A stretch of 34,043 bases of DNA from the NCBI GenBank assembly GCA_000981645.1, contig LAQC01000019.1:122509-156551 (forward strand). Direction: 5' to 3'. The translations under genes and the position numbers were made by a program. Below are positions 24,976-33,398 of this stretch, in pieces. The stretch's first letter is position 1, and each line of letters begins with the position of its first letter. The stretch is from Cryomorphaceae bacterium ASP10-05a. GTDB taxonomy: Bacteria > Bacteroidota > Bacteroidia > Flavobacteriales_D > Sanyastnellaceae. The notes under the pieces were generated by a model that ran no database searches, was not told where the DNA came from, and was given only the letters and a program-made list of their open reading frames with translations.

Positions 24976-26751
24976 TTGTCCTTGAAAGAAAGCCAATTTA
25001 TAAAACAAAGCGAGAAAAAGTGGAAAAACTTTGAAGAAGACTTAAAACTAGACCGTAAGAACCCTGAACGTACAAGTAAATTATTCATTCAGATTACTGA
25101 TGATCTTTCTTACGCCAGAACATACTACCCGAATAGGATGGTTAGAAAATATCTAGATGGGGTCTCTCAAATCTTACTTTCTAAAATTTACAAAAATCAG
25201 CGAACTCCATGGAGTCAGTTTATGAATTTCTGGACTCAGACGCTTCCATTGGAGATCTATAGAGCTAGAAGAGCTTTTACCGTTTCATTTTTAATCTTTG
25301 CTCTGGCTTTCGGCATTGGAGTATTAAGCAGTATTTATGAGCCAGAATTTGCTCGGGTTATTTTAGGTAATGGTTATGTGGAGATGACCATCTCCAACAT
25401 AGAAAATGACGACCCTATGGCCGTTTATAAAGATTTCAATGCATTAAATGGATTTGCTAGCATCACTATGAATAATATCATGGTAGCGTTTAGAACTTTT
25501 GTTTTCGGGGTGCTGGCTGCTATTGGTTCTGTTTACATCCTCTTATACAATGGTATTATGGTAGGTGCATTCCAGTACTTCTTTATTCAGGAAGGACTAT
25601 TCTGGGAATCTTTTCTTACTATATGGCAGCATGGAACCATAGAAATATCTGCCATCATAATAGCTGGAGCTGCAGGACTCACGCTAGGTAAAGGGCTCGT
25701 GTTTACCGGGAGTTATACTCGATTACAATCGTTTAAAATCTCAGGACAGCGTGGATTAATGATATTTCTAGGTACTGTCCCGCTATTTATTATAGCTGGT
25801 TTCATTGAAGGGTTTATTACTCGAGACACGGATGCTTCTGCAGCTGTAAGAATCGCTGTAATCTTAGTTTCCCTGTTATTTATTCTATTCTATTTCGGCT
25901 GGTACCCTAGAAAAATAGCTACTCAGAATAAAGAAAAATTAGCCGACCCTATTCCAGTAGAAAAGTCTGTAGATATAGCCTTTAAAAAAGGGCGGATATT
26001 TGAGTTACCACAGTTAGTTCGGTTGTCATTTGTAAGTGTCATTAATAAGCCTGTGCTCTTATCTCTGTCTCTAGTTTTCGGAATAGCCATATCTTACTTT
26101 ATCACCTCTGAGATTTTCGAATCGACTCCGTTTCGTTCTGACTTATTTGAAGAAGACCAATTTATCATTATGTGGATGAATACTCATAGTATTCTTTCAT
26201 ACGCCATATTATCTTTATTTGCGTTAATTAGCAGTTTGATGGTTCACAGCTTGGTATCGAAGAAAAAAATTAGTGAAGTTTTTAGCATTTATAAGGTGCT
26301 CTTAGCTGGATTAATTTTCTTACCCCTTCTAAATTCTTACTTCTGGTTTTTTCTGGTAATGACCTATCCTATTTTATCCTTATTGGCTGCCAATAGTTAT
26401 GGGAAAAGAATAGAAATCCCTAAAAAAATACTCAAAGAGTCTATGGGCTCAGCCTACTTATTGTTTGGTTTTCTAGGATTATTAAGCGCCGTAGTTTTTA
26501 TACTTATGGCCCTCTTTAATACGCTGGTTTTAGAAGATGTATATCTTATCTTATTTGAAGATGAAGAGCTAAGAGCATTTGTCAGCTACGTGGTTTTTTA
26601 TGCAGCTTCATTGAGCATTCCTATTCTCACACATGTATTTTCCGCAGCAGGATTTTACTATTTCAAACACTCACAAGAAGAGACGAAGACTGCCGCAGAT
26701 CTCCTAACCAAGATTAAAAATTTACGAATGAATCACTCTCTAAATTCATGA
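24976..26751 (+). CDS. SpoIIM (DUF95)-domain membrane protein with an extra C-terminal membrane domain
   Basis: A 591-residue polytopic membrane protein. Residues 1-95 are cytoplasmic and highly charged. The SpoIIM-like domain covers about 96-330, with the family patterns FRTFVFGVLAAIGSVYILLY, NGIMVGAFQYFF and WQHGTIEISAIIIAGAAGL. A further section of about 250 residues (340-591) has some six hydrophobic helices and is not part of SpoIIM. In related clusters a separate multi-helix membrane protein often sits here, so this looks like a fusion (inference). The start is TTG at 24976; there is no ATG near the conserved N-terminus, the next being some 40 codons in. The stop overlaps the next gene by 4 bases (ATGA). 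It is first in an operon with DUF4129, DUF4350, moxR and DUF58. Confidence 0.87.
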   Translation: MSLKESQFIKQSEKKWKNFEEDLKLDRKNPERTSKLFIQITDDLSYARTYYPNRMVRKYLDGVSQILLSKIYKNQRTPWSQFMNFWTQTLPLEIYRARRAFTVSFLIFALAFGIGVLSSIYEPEFARVILGNGYVEMTISNIENDDPMAVYKDFNALNGFASITMNNIMVAFRTFVFGVLAAIGSVYILLYNGIMVGAFQYFFIQEGLFWESFLTIWQHGTIEISAIIIAGAAGLTLGKGLVFTGSYTRLQSFKISGQRGLMIFLGTVPLFIIAGFIEGFITRDTDASAAVRIAVILVSLLFILFYFGWYPRKIATQNKEKLADPIPVEKSVDIAFKKGRIFELPQLVRLSFVSVINKPVLLSLSLVFGIAISYFITSEIFESTPFRSDLFEEDQFIIMWMNTHSILSYAILSLFALISSLMVHSLVSKKKISEVFSIYKVLLAGLIFLPLLNSYFWFFLVMTYPILSLLAANSYGKRIEIPKKILKESMGSAYLLFGFLGLLSAVVFILMALFNTLVLEDVYLILFEDEELRAFVSYVVFYAASLSIPILTHVFSAAGFYYFKHSQEETKTAADLLTKIKNLRMNHSLNS

Positions 26752-27425
26752 GTCGCTTTTATACATATATCATTTTTAGCTTTTTATTAAGCGTTGCAAC
26801 GCCAGCACTTAATCAACACACACCTCTAGATAGAGATGCTTGGGAAAATACTGTTGCAGGTGAAAATTTCTTTGAGAAAAAAGGAGATGTTACCCCCGCA
26901 GAATCCAATACGAGTGAAAACCCAAAGATCAATAAAGAATTTAACTTCTCTATCCCTTCATGGGTCAGCCATTCTTTAATGGTCTTGATTATAGGTGCGC
27001 TGGTCTTTTTCATTGTATTCACTATTCTTAAAAATCCTGGTGTAGAATTAAATACTCGAATGACCAGTCTATCTGAAGATGATATTCAATCCATAGAAGA
27101 AAATTTATTCGATAATGATTTAGAAAAATATATTCATGAAGCTAAATTAGCGGGAGATTATAAGCTAGCTATTCGGTTTAGTTTTATTTATATCATCCGA
27201 TTATTAGACGAGAATGGAATCATTAAATGGAGAAAACAAAAAACCAATCATGAATACCTGAACGAGCTAGAAGGAAACCCATTTAAAGACTCGTTTAGTT
27301 ACTGTAAACTAATTTTCGAGAATTTATGGTATGGTTCTTCTTCCTTTTCTAACTCTGCGCTAATTCAAACTTTAGACTTGTATGCTGGTCATATCAATAA
27401 CCTGAAATCTAAGACCGCCAATTGA
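26748..27425 (+). CDS. DUF4129-domain membrane protein
   Basis: A 225-residue protein with an N-terminal signal-type segment (residues 5-20), a short extracytoplasmic linker, one membrane helix (about 75-98, VLIIGALVFFIVFTILK) and a C-terminal cytoplasmic domain of about 120 residues. The latter has the DUF4129 pattern: a helix with YKLAIRFSFIYIIRLLDENG, then WRKQKTNHEYLNEL and a final CKLIFENLWYG. The biochemical role of DUF4129 is unknown; the domain recurs beside MoxR, DUF58 and transglutaminase-like proteins. Its ATG overlaps the SpoIIM stop (ATGA), and its TGA overlaps the next start (TTGA), so translational coupling is likely on both sides. Confidence 0.85.
   Translation: MSRFYTYIIFSFLLSVATPALNQHTPLDRDAWENTVAGENFFEKKGDVTPAESNTSENPKINKEFNFSIPSWVSHSLMVLIIGALVFFIVFTILKNPGVELNTRMTSLSEDDIQSIEENLFDNDLEKYIHEAKLAGDYKLAIRFSFIYIIRLLDENGIIKWRKQKTNHEYLNELEGNPFKDSFSYCKLIFENLWYGSSSFSNSALIQTLDLYAGHINNLKSKTAN
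26791..26802. repeat. Palindrome GCGTTGCAACGC, copy 2 (inside DUF4129 gene)
   Basis: Exact 12-bp copy, read here as Val-Ala-Thr in a different phase from copy 1, so its conservation is not explained by a shared peptide. Confidence 0.7.
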
Positions 27426-28750
27426 ATCAGAAGAACTACATAACGGCTCTAGTATTAGTAACTCTTTTGGTAGGGACTATCTTTTACGTAGTAAACAGAA
27501 CTAAATCCTACGAATGGGATGTAAACCTGAGAGAGGACAGTTACCAGCCTTATGACCTCGGTTTTTTCAGAGATGTATTATCCAAAACATTTAAGGATGA
27601 TTTCGAACTGATAAAAAAGAGTACGCAATTCGAGTTGGCAGCAGACTCTGGCTATGGAACTATGGTCTATGTGGAAGATGGAATTAAACTAAGTGAAGAT
27701 CATATAGAGAAACTTTTAGGGTTTATAGAAAGAGGAAATACTGCCTTTTTTAGCAGTGATATCATACCAGAGAACCTTATAGAAGAAATTACGGGTGTCG
27801 ATTTTGAGGTTACTTACTCAGAGATAATCGCCCCTAAGCAGGAATCTAAGACCAACTCTTTTTCTTTCGCTAATTCCCAGATAGACGTGTCTAATCCAGA
27901 TAAGGATGACGAGGAATCACATAATCTTTATTTGGTAGACTCCGTGGCTCAAGTTAAATTTCTAGATCAAGATACTATTAATTACACGTTTAAATTTATT
28001 CAAAAAGACTCACTGGAAGAATTCACTTGGCATGGAATGGACAATGTTATTTTTAACGATTATAACACTGAGGAAGACTTCACTCCTATTTCGGTTTTAA
28101 ACGATTCTTTAATCTATTACTTCAGTATGAATTATGGAGAAGGAGCGCTTTATGTGCACCTAAATCCTATTCTATTTTCTAACATTTATTTTAAGGAAAC
28201 TTCAGGGTTTAATTATGCCAACAGAATCTTAGAAGATTTTAATGAAGGTCACGTCTACTATAACCAGCACTACAGCTCCTTAACTTCTGGTAATAGTGGA
28301 AACAGCACTTCTCCGCTAACATTCATACTGAAGCATAAAAGTTTAAAATGGACTCTTTACACCATACTTATTTTTAGCCTGCTCTACGTCTTATTTTCAT
28401 TCAAAAGAAGGCTGCCAATTATACCGTATTTCAATTCACCTAAAAACACCTCTGTGAATTATGTAAAAGCACTAAGCAGTTTTTACTTGAGCGCAAAAGA
28501 CCACACTGTTTTAGCAGAAGAAATGATGGCCAATTTCAGGCACTATCTAAGAAATAAGTATAGACTAAATACCACACTAAAAAAAGAAGAACTTATACCG
28601 CTCATAGCTAAAAACTCCGGCCTTACTGAGGTAGATGTCTCTGCTATTTTCGATAAAGAATTTAAAATAAATTTTGGTGATGATTCTAAATCTAAAGGTT
28701 TAAAAGGGCTTTATAAAGCATTAGAATCATTTTACTTAAACTGCAAATAA
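27422..28750 (+). CDS. DUF4350-domain membrane protein
   Basis: A 442-residue protein with a membrane helix at residues 6-24, a large extracytoplasmic domain (about 25-305) and a second helix (about 309-330), then a cytoplasmic tail of about 110 residues. The start of the external domain (SYQPYDLGFFRDVLSKTF, then VYVEDGIKLSEDHIEKLLGFIERGNTAFFSS over a longer stretch) matches DUF4350, a GATase-like fold found in MoxR operons; no catalytic residues are evident. The tail has a winged-helix-like look (LRNKYRLNTTLKKEELIPLI). The start is TTG at 27422, overlapping the previous stop; no nearby ATG would keep the first helix. The next gene's ATG follows the stop immediately. Confidence 0.85.
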   Translation: MNQKNYITALVLVTLLVGTIFYVVNRTKSYEWDVNLREDSYQPYDLGFFRDVLSKTFKDDFELIKKSTQFELAADSGYGTMVYVEDGIKLSEDHIEKLLGFIERGNTAFFSSDIIPENLIEEITGVDFEVTYSEIIAPKQESKTNSFSFANSQIDVSNPDKDDEESHNLYLVDSVAQVKFLDQDTINYTFKFIQKDSLEEFTWHGMDNVIFNDYNTEEDFTPISVLNDSLIYYFSMNYGEGALYVHLNPILFSNIYFKETSGFNYANRILEDFNEGHVYYNQHYSSLTSGNSGNSTSPLTFILKHKSLKWTLYTILIFSLLYVLFSFKRRLPIIPYFNSPKNTSVNYVKALSSFYLSAKDHTVLAEEMMANFRHYLRNKYRLNTTLKKEELIPLIAKNSGLTEVDVSAIFDKEFKINFGDDSKSKGLKGLYKALESFYLNCK

Positions 28751-29833
28751 ATGAACGAAGAAAACAACATTCCAGAAGAGAAAAATACAGAAAATTCTTC
28801 TTTAGAAAATGAATCTTCTACTCGTAACGAAAACCTAGAAGAGGTTTCTGAAGCTGGAGGAATACAACTGCCTAAAACAAGTGATGATGTGCTTTTCGTG
28901 ATGAACACTGTAGAAGCGGTTAAACAGGAATTAAAGAAAGTTCTGGTAGGACAAGAAGAAACCATAGAAATGCTCCTTACAGCCTTACTTAGTAATGGAC
29001 ATGTTTTATTAGAGGGTGTGCCAGGTGTAGCCAAGACTCTTCTAGCAAAGCTTACTGCTAAGACACTCGACTGTGAGTTTAGTAGAATACAGTTTACTCC
29101 AGATTTAATGCCTTCAGATATTCTAGGAACATCTATTCTAAATATGAAGACGGCTGAATTTGAGTTTAGGAAGGGACCTATTTTCTCAAACTTTATTCTT
29201 ATCGATGAAATTAACAGAGCTCCAGCTAAAACACAAGCAGCACTTTTCGAGGTGATGGAAGAGCGCCAAGTGACTACAGACAATCACACCTATAAAATGG
29301 GTTATCCTCTTTTTGTTATTGCTACGCAAAACCCTATAGACCAAGAAGGAACTTATAAATTACCAGAGGCACAGCTGGATAGATTTCTCTTTAAACTTAA
29401 ACTAAGTTACCCATCTTTAGAAGATGAGACCAAAATTTTAGAGCGTTTTAAAAACGATTTTGGACAGAAAAAAGTAAATGATATAACTGCAGTTCTGTCT
29501 GTAGATAACCTTAAAAAATGTTCTGAGATAGTAGAGAATCTGCATATCAGTTCAGAGCTTATAGCATACATAGCTAAGCTCGTAAATAGTACGCGTAATA
29601 ACGGTGACCTTTATTTAGGTGCTAGCCCTAGAGCATCTTTAGCTATTTTAAAAAGTGCGAAGGCCTTAGCTGCTATTAGAGGGAGAGCTTTCGTAACACC
29701 TGAGGACATTAGATCTGTAGCTTCTCCAGTATTAAACCACAGAATATTACTTAGTGCCGAGAAAGAACTGGAAGGAAAAACTACTGAGGATGTTATAAAT
29801 GATCTAACAGCTAAAATAGAAGTTCCTAGATAG
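28751..29833 (+). CDS. MoxR-family AAA+ ATPase
   Basis: A 360-residue cytoplasmic ATPase. A disordered, Glu/Asn-rich tail of about 50 residues precedes the AAA+ core. Walker A is GVPGVAKT (residues 89-96, Lys95) and Walker B ends in LIDEINR with Asp152 and Glu153. The MoxR insert and sensor regions follow (FVIATQNPIDQEGTYKLPEA, then QLDRFLFKL) and the lid helix contains LGASPRASLAIL with the sensor-2 Arg. MoxR ATPases act as chaperone-like remodelling factors, usually together with a vWA/DUF58 partner encoded next door, as here. The DUF58 gene overlaps its stop by one base. The ATG directly abuts the DUF4350 stop. Confidence 0.95.
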   Translation: MNEENNIPEEKNTENSSLENESSTRNENLEEVSEAGGIQLPKTSDDVLFVMNTVEAVKQELKKVLVGQEETIEMLLTALLSNGHVLLEGVPGVAKTLLAKLTAKTLDCEFSRIQFTPDLMPSDILGTSILNMKTAEFEFRKGPIFSNFILIDEINRAPAKTQAALFEVMEERQVTTDNHTYKMGYPLFVIATQNPIDQEGTYKLPEAQLDRFLFKLKLSYPSLEDETKILERFKNDFGQKKVNDITAVLSVDNLKKCSEIVENLHISSELIAYIAKLVNSTRNNGDLYLGASPRASLAILKSAKALAAIRGRAFVTPEDIRSVASPVLNHRILLSAEKELEGKTTEDVINDLTAKIEVPR

Positions 29834-31197
29834 TGAAATTCATTACTTCTATCATAAAAAACATGTACAATGGGGGCACTCAACTTTACCTTCATTCGAA
29901 CCTATTCTATATAGGCGGTTTTGCTGCTTTATTAATGGCTCTGAGCTTCTCTTTTGAGTTTCTATGGGCTGTTTCTTTGGTGCTATTGGCCATGGCTGGA
30001 TTTACTCTTCTAATCCAGTTTGTCCTTCTTTTCTTCACGAGAATAAATGTAACTACTGAAAGAGTTTTACCTGAAATTTTATCCCTGGGAGAAAACCAGA
30101 AAATAGGTTTAAAAATAACGAACAAAAGTCCACTCAAATTAAATATCACCCTCACTGAATCGCTTCCCTATCAACTAGGGATAAGAAATTCTACTCATAC
30201 TCTGACTCTATTATCTCAGTCAACTAAAGAAATAGAATATTCTATAAGACCCACCGCAAGAGGCGTGTACACGTTTGGTAATAATTACATTTTTGTACAA
30301 ACGTTCTTTCCTCTTTTAGAACGAAGGCTTACTCAGCACCGTGATGAGAAAATAGATGTCTACCCTTCTGTAATTCAAATGAAAAAATTTGAACTCTATG
30401 CTTCTAAAAGATTAAGTAATGATGAAGGAGTTAAGAAAACCAGAAGATTAGGTCACGGCTCTGAATTTGAGCAAATAAAGCAGTATATACCTGGAGATGA
30501 CCCTAGAACTATTAACTGGAAGGCATCTGCTAGAACTGGTCATATTATGACCAATCACTATCAAGAAGAAAGCTCTCAACCCGTGTATCAAATTCTAGAT
30601 ACGAGTAGAAGTATGAAAATGCCTTTTAATGGACTTACTCTACTGGACCATTCTATCAATACCGCTCTGGCTCTTTCTAATATCATTCTTAAAAAAAGTG
30701 ATAAGGCTGGGCTAATAAGTTTCGACAAGCACGTAAACACATTTTTAGAAGCGAATAACAGCAGCTATCAATTAAAATCTATGCTTAAAAGCCTTTACGC
30801 TCAAAATGAAAGCTCGAATGAAGCCAACTATGAGTTGCTATTTTACTCTACGAGAAAGCATCTCACCAAAAGAAGCTTCTGTATTCTCTACACTAACTTC
30901 GAGAGTATTTATGCATTACAGCGAGTGATGGCCCAATTACTAGCTATATCTAAGAGACATCTCCTACTGGTGGTTATCTTTGAGAACACTGAGCTTACAG
31001 ATTTTGGTAAAAAACCAGCTAAGAATCTCCATGATATTTATGACCAAACATTGGCTAAAAAAGTAAGTCGTGAAAAATCTTTGATTCATGCTGAGCTTGA
31101 TAGACATGGAATTTTGAATATCTCAGTTACTACAGAAACACTTACAGCAGATGTAATAAATAAGTATCTGGAAGTTAAAAGTAGAGGGGCTCTATAA
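29833..31197 (+). CDS. DUF58-domain (vWA-like) protein
   Basis: A 454-residue protein with two membrane helices near the N-terminus (about 25-60), a beta-rich extracytoplasmic or membrane-proximal segment (about 65-160) and the DUF58 core at about 195-300. The core has the signature YIPGDDPRTINWKASAR (residues 218-234). A MIDAS-like DxSxS motif follows at Asp256-Ser260 (LDTSRSM), showing that the vWA-type metal site is intact. DUF58 proteins are the usual partners of MoxR ATPases. Translation starts at GTG, 29833, overlapping the moxR TAG by one base (TAGTG). It is the last clear gene of the operon. After its stop, GCTCT/AGAGC inverted repeats and a T run near 31240-31250 could form a weak terminator. 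Confidence 0.92.
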   Translation: MKFITSIIKNMYNGGTQLYLHSNLFYIGGFAALLMALSFSFEFLWAVSLVLLAMAGFTLLIQFVLLFFTRINVTTERVLPEILSLGENQKIGLKITNKSPLKLNITLTESLPYQLGIRNSTHTLTLLSQSTKEIEYSIRPTARGVYTFGNNYIFVQTFFPLLERRLTQHRDEKIDVYPSVIQMKKFELYASKRLSNDEGVKKTRRLGHGSEFEQIKQYIPGDDPRTINWKASARTGHIMTNHYQEESSQPVYQILDTSRSMKMPFNGLTLLDHSINTALALSNIILKKSDKAGLISFDKHVNTFLEANNSSYQLKSMLKSLYAQNESSNEANYELLFYSTRKHLTKRSFCILYTNFESIYALQRVMAQLLAISKRHLLLVVIFENTELTDFGKKPAKNLHDIYDQTLAKKVSREKSLIHAELDRHGILNISVTTETLTADVINKYLEVKSRGAL

Positions 31198-31263
31198 CTT
31201 AACTACTTTTCGAACTGTTGAATTCCATCTATAAAAGAGCCTTTTTTTTAAAAAGATTAAGTC

Positions 31264-31737
31264 ATGAAACCCGCTACAGTAAAACAACTAAAAGACGAAT
31301 TAAAAAGCAGAGATAATCAGCAGCTTGTAGAACTATGCCTCAGTCTTACCAAATTCAAAAAAGAGAATAAGGAACTACTCACCTATCTGCTTTTCGAGGC
31401 GGAAGATGAGCGCGGTTACATTGATAGTGTTAAAGAAGAAATAAAAGAAGAGTTCTCATTAATTAATGTGAGCTCATACTATTTCATGAAGAAAAGCATC
31501 AGAAAAATCCTCAGAAACGTCAAAAAACATATTCGTTACTCTAAGAAAAAGGAAACTGAAATAGAACTTTTAATTTACTTCTGTCATGAAATGAGGGAGC
31601 TAAATCCGAGCATTGATTATAATGTTACACTGGCTAATCTATTTAGCAGGCAGCTAGACATGATCAAGAAAAAAATGCTGCTAGTTCATGAAGATTTGCG
31701 TTATGATTTTGAGCTAGAGTTGGAATCTTTGGCGTAA
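31264..31737 (+). CDS. Conserved-looking small helical protein of unknown function
   Basis: A 157-residue protein that I cannot assign to a family. It is very rich in Lys, Glu and Leu, lacks a signal peptide and membrane helices, and should be almost entirely alpha-helical, with a basic patch around residues 76-100 (KKSIRKILRNVKKHIRYSKK). That patch could bind nucleic acid or RNA-protein complexes, but this is only an inference from charge. It lies 66 bases downstream of the DUF58 gene on the same strand; whether it belongs to that operon depends on how effective the weak terminator-like sequence between them is. Codon use resembles its neighbours, and the reading frame is clean from ATG to TAA. 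Confidence 0.78.
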   Translation: MKPATVKQLKDELKSRDNQQLVELCLSLTKFKKENKELLTYLLFEAEDERGYIDSVKEEIKEEFSLINVSSYYFMKKSIRKILRNVKKHIRYSKKKETEIELLIYFCHEMRELNPSIDYNVTLANLFSRQLDMIKKKMLLVHEDLRYDFELELESLA

Positions 31738-31843
31738 AACCAAAAGAAGAAAGCTAGTTTTCATCATCTTGAATATCAACAACTACTTAACCGCAAATAA
31801 ACTTCCCCGTTCCTTTTGACTTTCTTTATCATTTTAGAACCTC

Positions 31844-32638
31844 ATGGATATTTTATCACATACAGTAACAGGAATGGCTGCCGGAACGGTGGTAGCTGCA
31901 TTTTCTAAAAGAAAATTTAAATCTAAGCTTTACATCATTTTGGCAGGGACTTTAGCGGGTGCTATGCCTGATATAGATGCTATTTCTTTATGGTCTAAGT
32001 TTGATTCTGTCATAGGCCAGACTTTTGGCTTTAAGCATACTGGCAGACAAATCTACTTTGGTAAACTGTGGTATTCTCATCATGGATTTATGCACTCTTT
32101 ATCCATGGCATTTTTAGCGCCACTTGTGTGGTGGCTAATAGGCGGTTTAATCAGCAGAACTAAACGCCCCTTAAGGGCTAGATTGTCTGCGAGATGGTGT
32201 GACGGAAGGCTAAGCATGGTAGCCTTTGTTCTGGGGTATGTAATGCATTTATGGGAGGATATGATTACTCCATCTGGCTCATGGAACGGAATACGATTGC
32301 TTTTTCCTTCAACTGAATACTACGGTGGATTAGGAAAAATATGGTGGTGGAATAACTACGATTTATTTCTTATAGTAGCTTCTGTAGTGATTATAAATAG
32401 TTTAATACTACTCATTAACAGAAGAAAAAAAGAACTGACTCTAGGTGTCTTCTCCGCAGCGTTTGTAGTTTTCTTTATTCAAGTGAATACACGTGGGGTC
32501 TCCTTTAATAATGACTCTGTTACAAGTGTCTTCACAACTAAAGAAGAAAAATCTAAAGCGATTCAACAAGAAATTCTAGGTCCATATTTATTTTCTAACA
32601 TGGAGAATCTAGACAATAATATAAACTTAAATTTCTAA
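31844..32638 (+). CDS. YdjM/DUF457-like membrane-bound metal-dependent hydrolase
   Basis: A 264-residue inner-membrane protein with about five hydrophobic helices. The putative metal ligands of the family are all present: His6 in MDILSH, PDID (Asp43, Asp45), SHHGFMHS (His79, His80, His84) and HLWEDMITPSGSW (His135, Asp139). The family is annotated as a membrane-bound hydrolase related to E. coli YdjM, but the substrate is unknown, and phospholipid or phosphate-ester substrates are only a guess. The 3' end overlaps the convergent TRIC-like gene by 4 bases. A 106-base gap precedes it, with no strong promoter match that I can point to. Confidence 0.85.
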   Translation: MDILSHTVTGMAAGTVVAAFSKRKFKSKLYIILAGTLAGAMPDIDAISLWSKFDSVIGQTFGFKHTGRQIYFGKLWYSHHGFMHSLSMAFLAPLVWWLIGGLISRTKRPLRARLSARWCDGRLSMVAFVLGYVMHLWEDMITPSGSWNGIRLLFPSTEYYGGLGKIWWWNNYDLFLIVASVVIINSLILLINRRKKELTLGVFSAAFVVFFIQVNTRGVSFNNDSVTSVFTTKEEKSKAIQQEILGPYLFSNMENLDNNINLNF

Positions 32639-33249
32639 TTCTTACTCCTTACATTAAAGGGTAACTCCCACTTTAAGAGTATAGCTGAAATCCTCACCAG
32701 AATAACTACGGCAATGGAAATTACACTCGCCAACTCATTCCATAAAAAGTAGTCGGAGATTAAAAAAGTTACTGCTCCTACTAAGCAAGCAAACGCATAA
32801 ATCTCTTTTCTAAAAATCAACGGGATTTCATTGGAAAGCACATCTCTTAGCACTCCACCAAAAACCGCAGAAACGACTCCCATAAGAACAGCCACTAATG
32901 GAGAAAGTCCTACAGATAGTGTCTTCTGAACTCCGATAATGGTAAAAACTCCTATTCCTATGGTATCAAACATGAAAACTCCTTTTCTCCATTTCAATAT
33001 GGTACTTTTAAAAAAGTAAACGATAGGAACAGCAGAAAAAATCAGGTATAAATAAACTTCATTCTGCATCCATCCCACTGGCCTCACTCCTATAAGTAAA
33101 TCTCTCAATGTGCTTCCGCCTATAGCAGTAACAAACCCCAATATCAGTACACCGAATAAATCGAACTTCTTTTCTGTGCCTATCAGTACTCCGCTAATAG
33201 CAAATGCTAGCGTTCCTAAATAATCTATGTATATTAACAATTCGTTCAT
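32635..33249 (-). CDS. TRIC/UPF0126-family membrane protein (YicG-like)
   Basis: A 204-residue inner-membrane protein made of two homologous three-helix halves plus a seventh helix. Each half carries the family motif: GGSTLRDLL around residues 45-53 and GGVLRDVLS around 131-139. Bacterial UPF0126 proteins share the fold of TRIC trimeric cation channels; transport of amino acids such as glycine has been suggested for some members. Which applies here is not evident from the sequence. The ATG at 33249 (MNELLIYIDYLG) places the first helix at once, as in the family. It converges with the YdjM-like gene (4-base overlap) and is divergent from the glycosyltransferase gene. Confidence 0.9.
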   Translation of the reverse strand: MNELLIYIDYLGTLAFAISGVLIGTEKKFDLFGVLILGFVTAIGGSTLRDLLIGVRPVGWMQNEVYLYLIFSAVPIVYFFKSTILKWRKGVFMFDTIGIGVFTIIGVQKTLSVGLSPLVAVLMGVVSAVFGGVLRDVLSNEIPLIFRKEIYAFACLVGAVTFLISDYFLWNELASVISIAVVILVRISAILLKWELPFNVRSKN

Positions 33250-33380
33250 TCAAAATAAACTCAAATATAAGTGAAGCATCTTTTTTAATTCAGTAAATAA
33301 TGTCTAGCCTTATTTATACCGTTGTCAAGCGCTAATAAAATTACTAACTCAACTTAGCGTTATAAATCTATCAGTATTAC

Positions 33381-33388
33381 TAGATTTG
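33381..33388 (+). promoter_or_regulatory. Probable -7 promoter element of the glycosyltransferase gene
   Basis: TAGATTTG matches the Bacteroidota TAnnTTTG -7 consensus exactly, and GTTA at 33359-33362 lies 18 bases upstream where a TTG-type -33 element is expected. The ATG follows ten bases later, implying a very short leader of a few bases. Confidence 0.45.
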
Positions 33389-33398
33389 AAAACTCTTA

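Noticed and set aside
28732-29283. Minus-strand frame of 183 codons opposite moxR
   Set aside because: It covers the Walker A and B region of a well-conserved MoxR gene on the opposite strand, and its Ser-rich translation is a typical antisense artefact.
24230-31197. Sporulation function from the SpoIIM domain
   Set aside because: There are no other sporulation genes, the lineage is Bacteroidota-like, and SpoIIM-domain proteins are widespread in non-sporulating bacteria beside MoxR.
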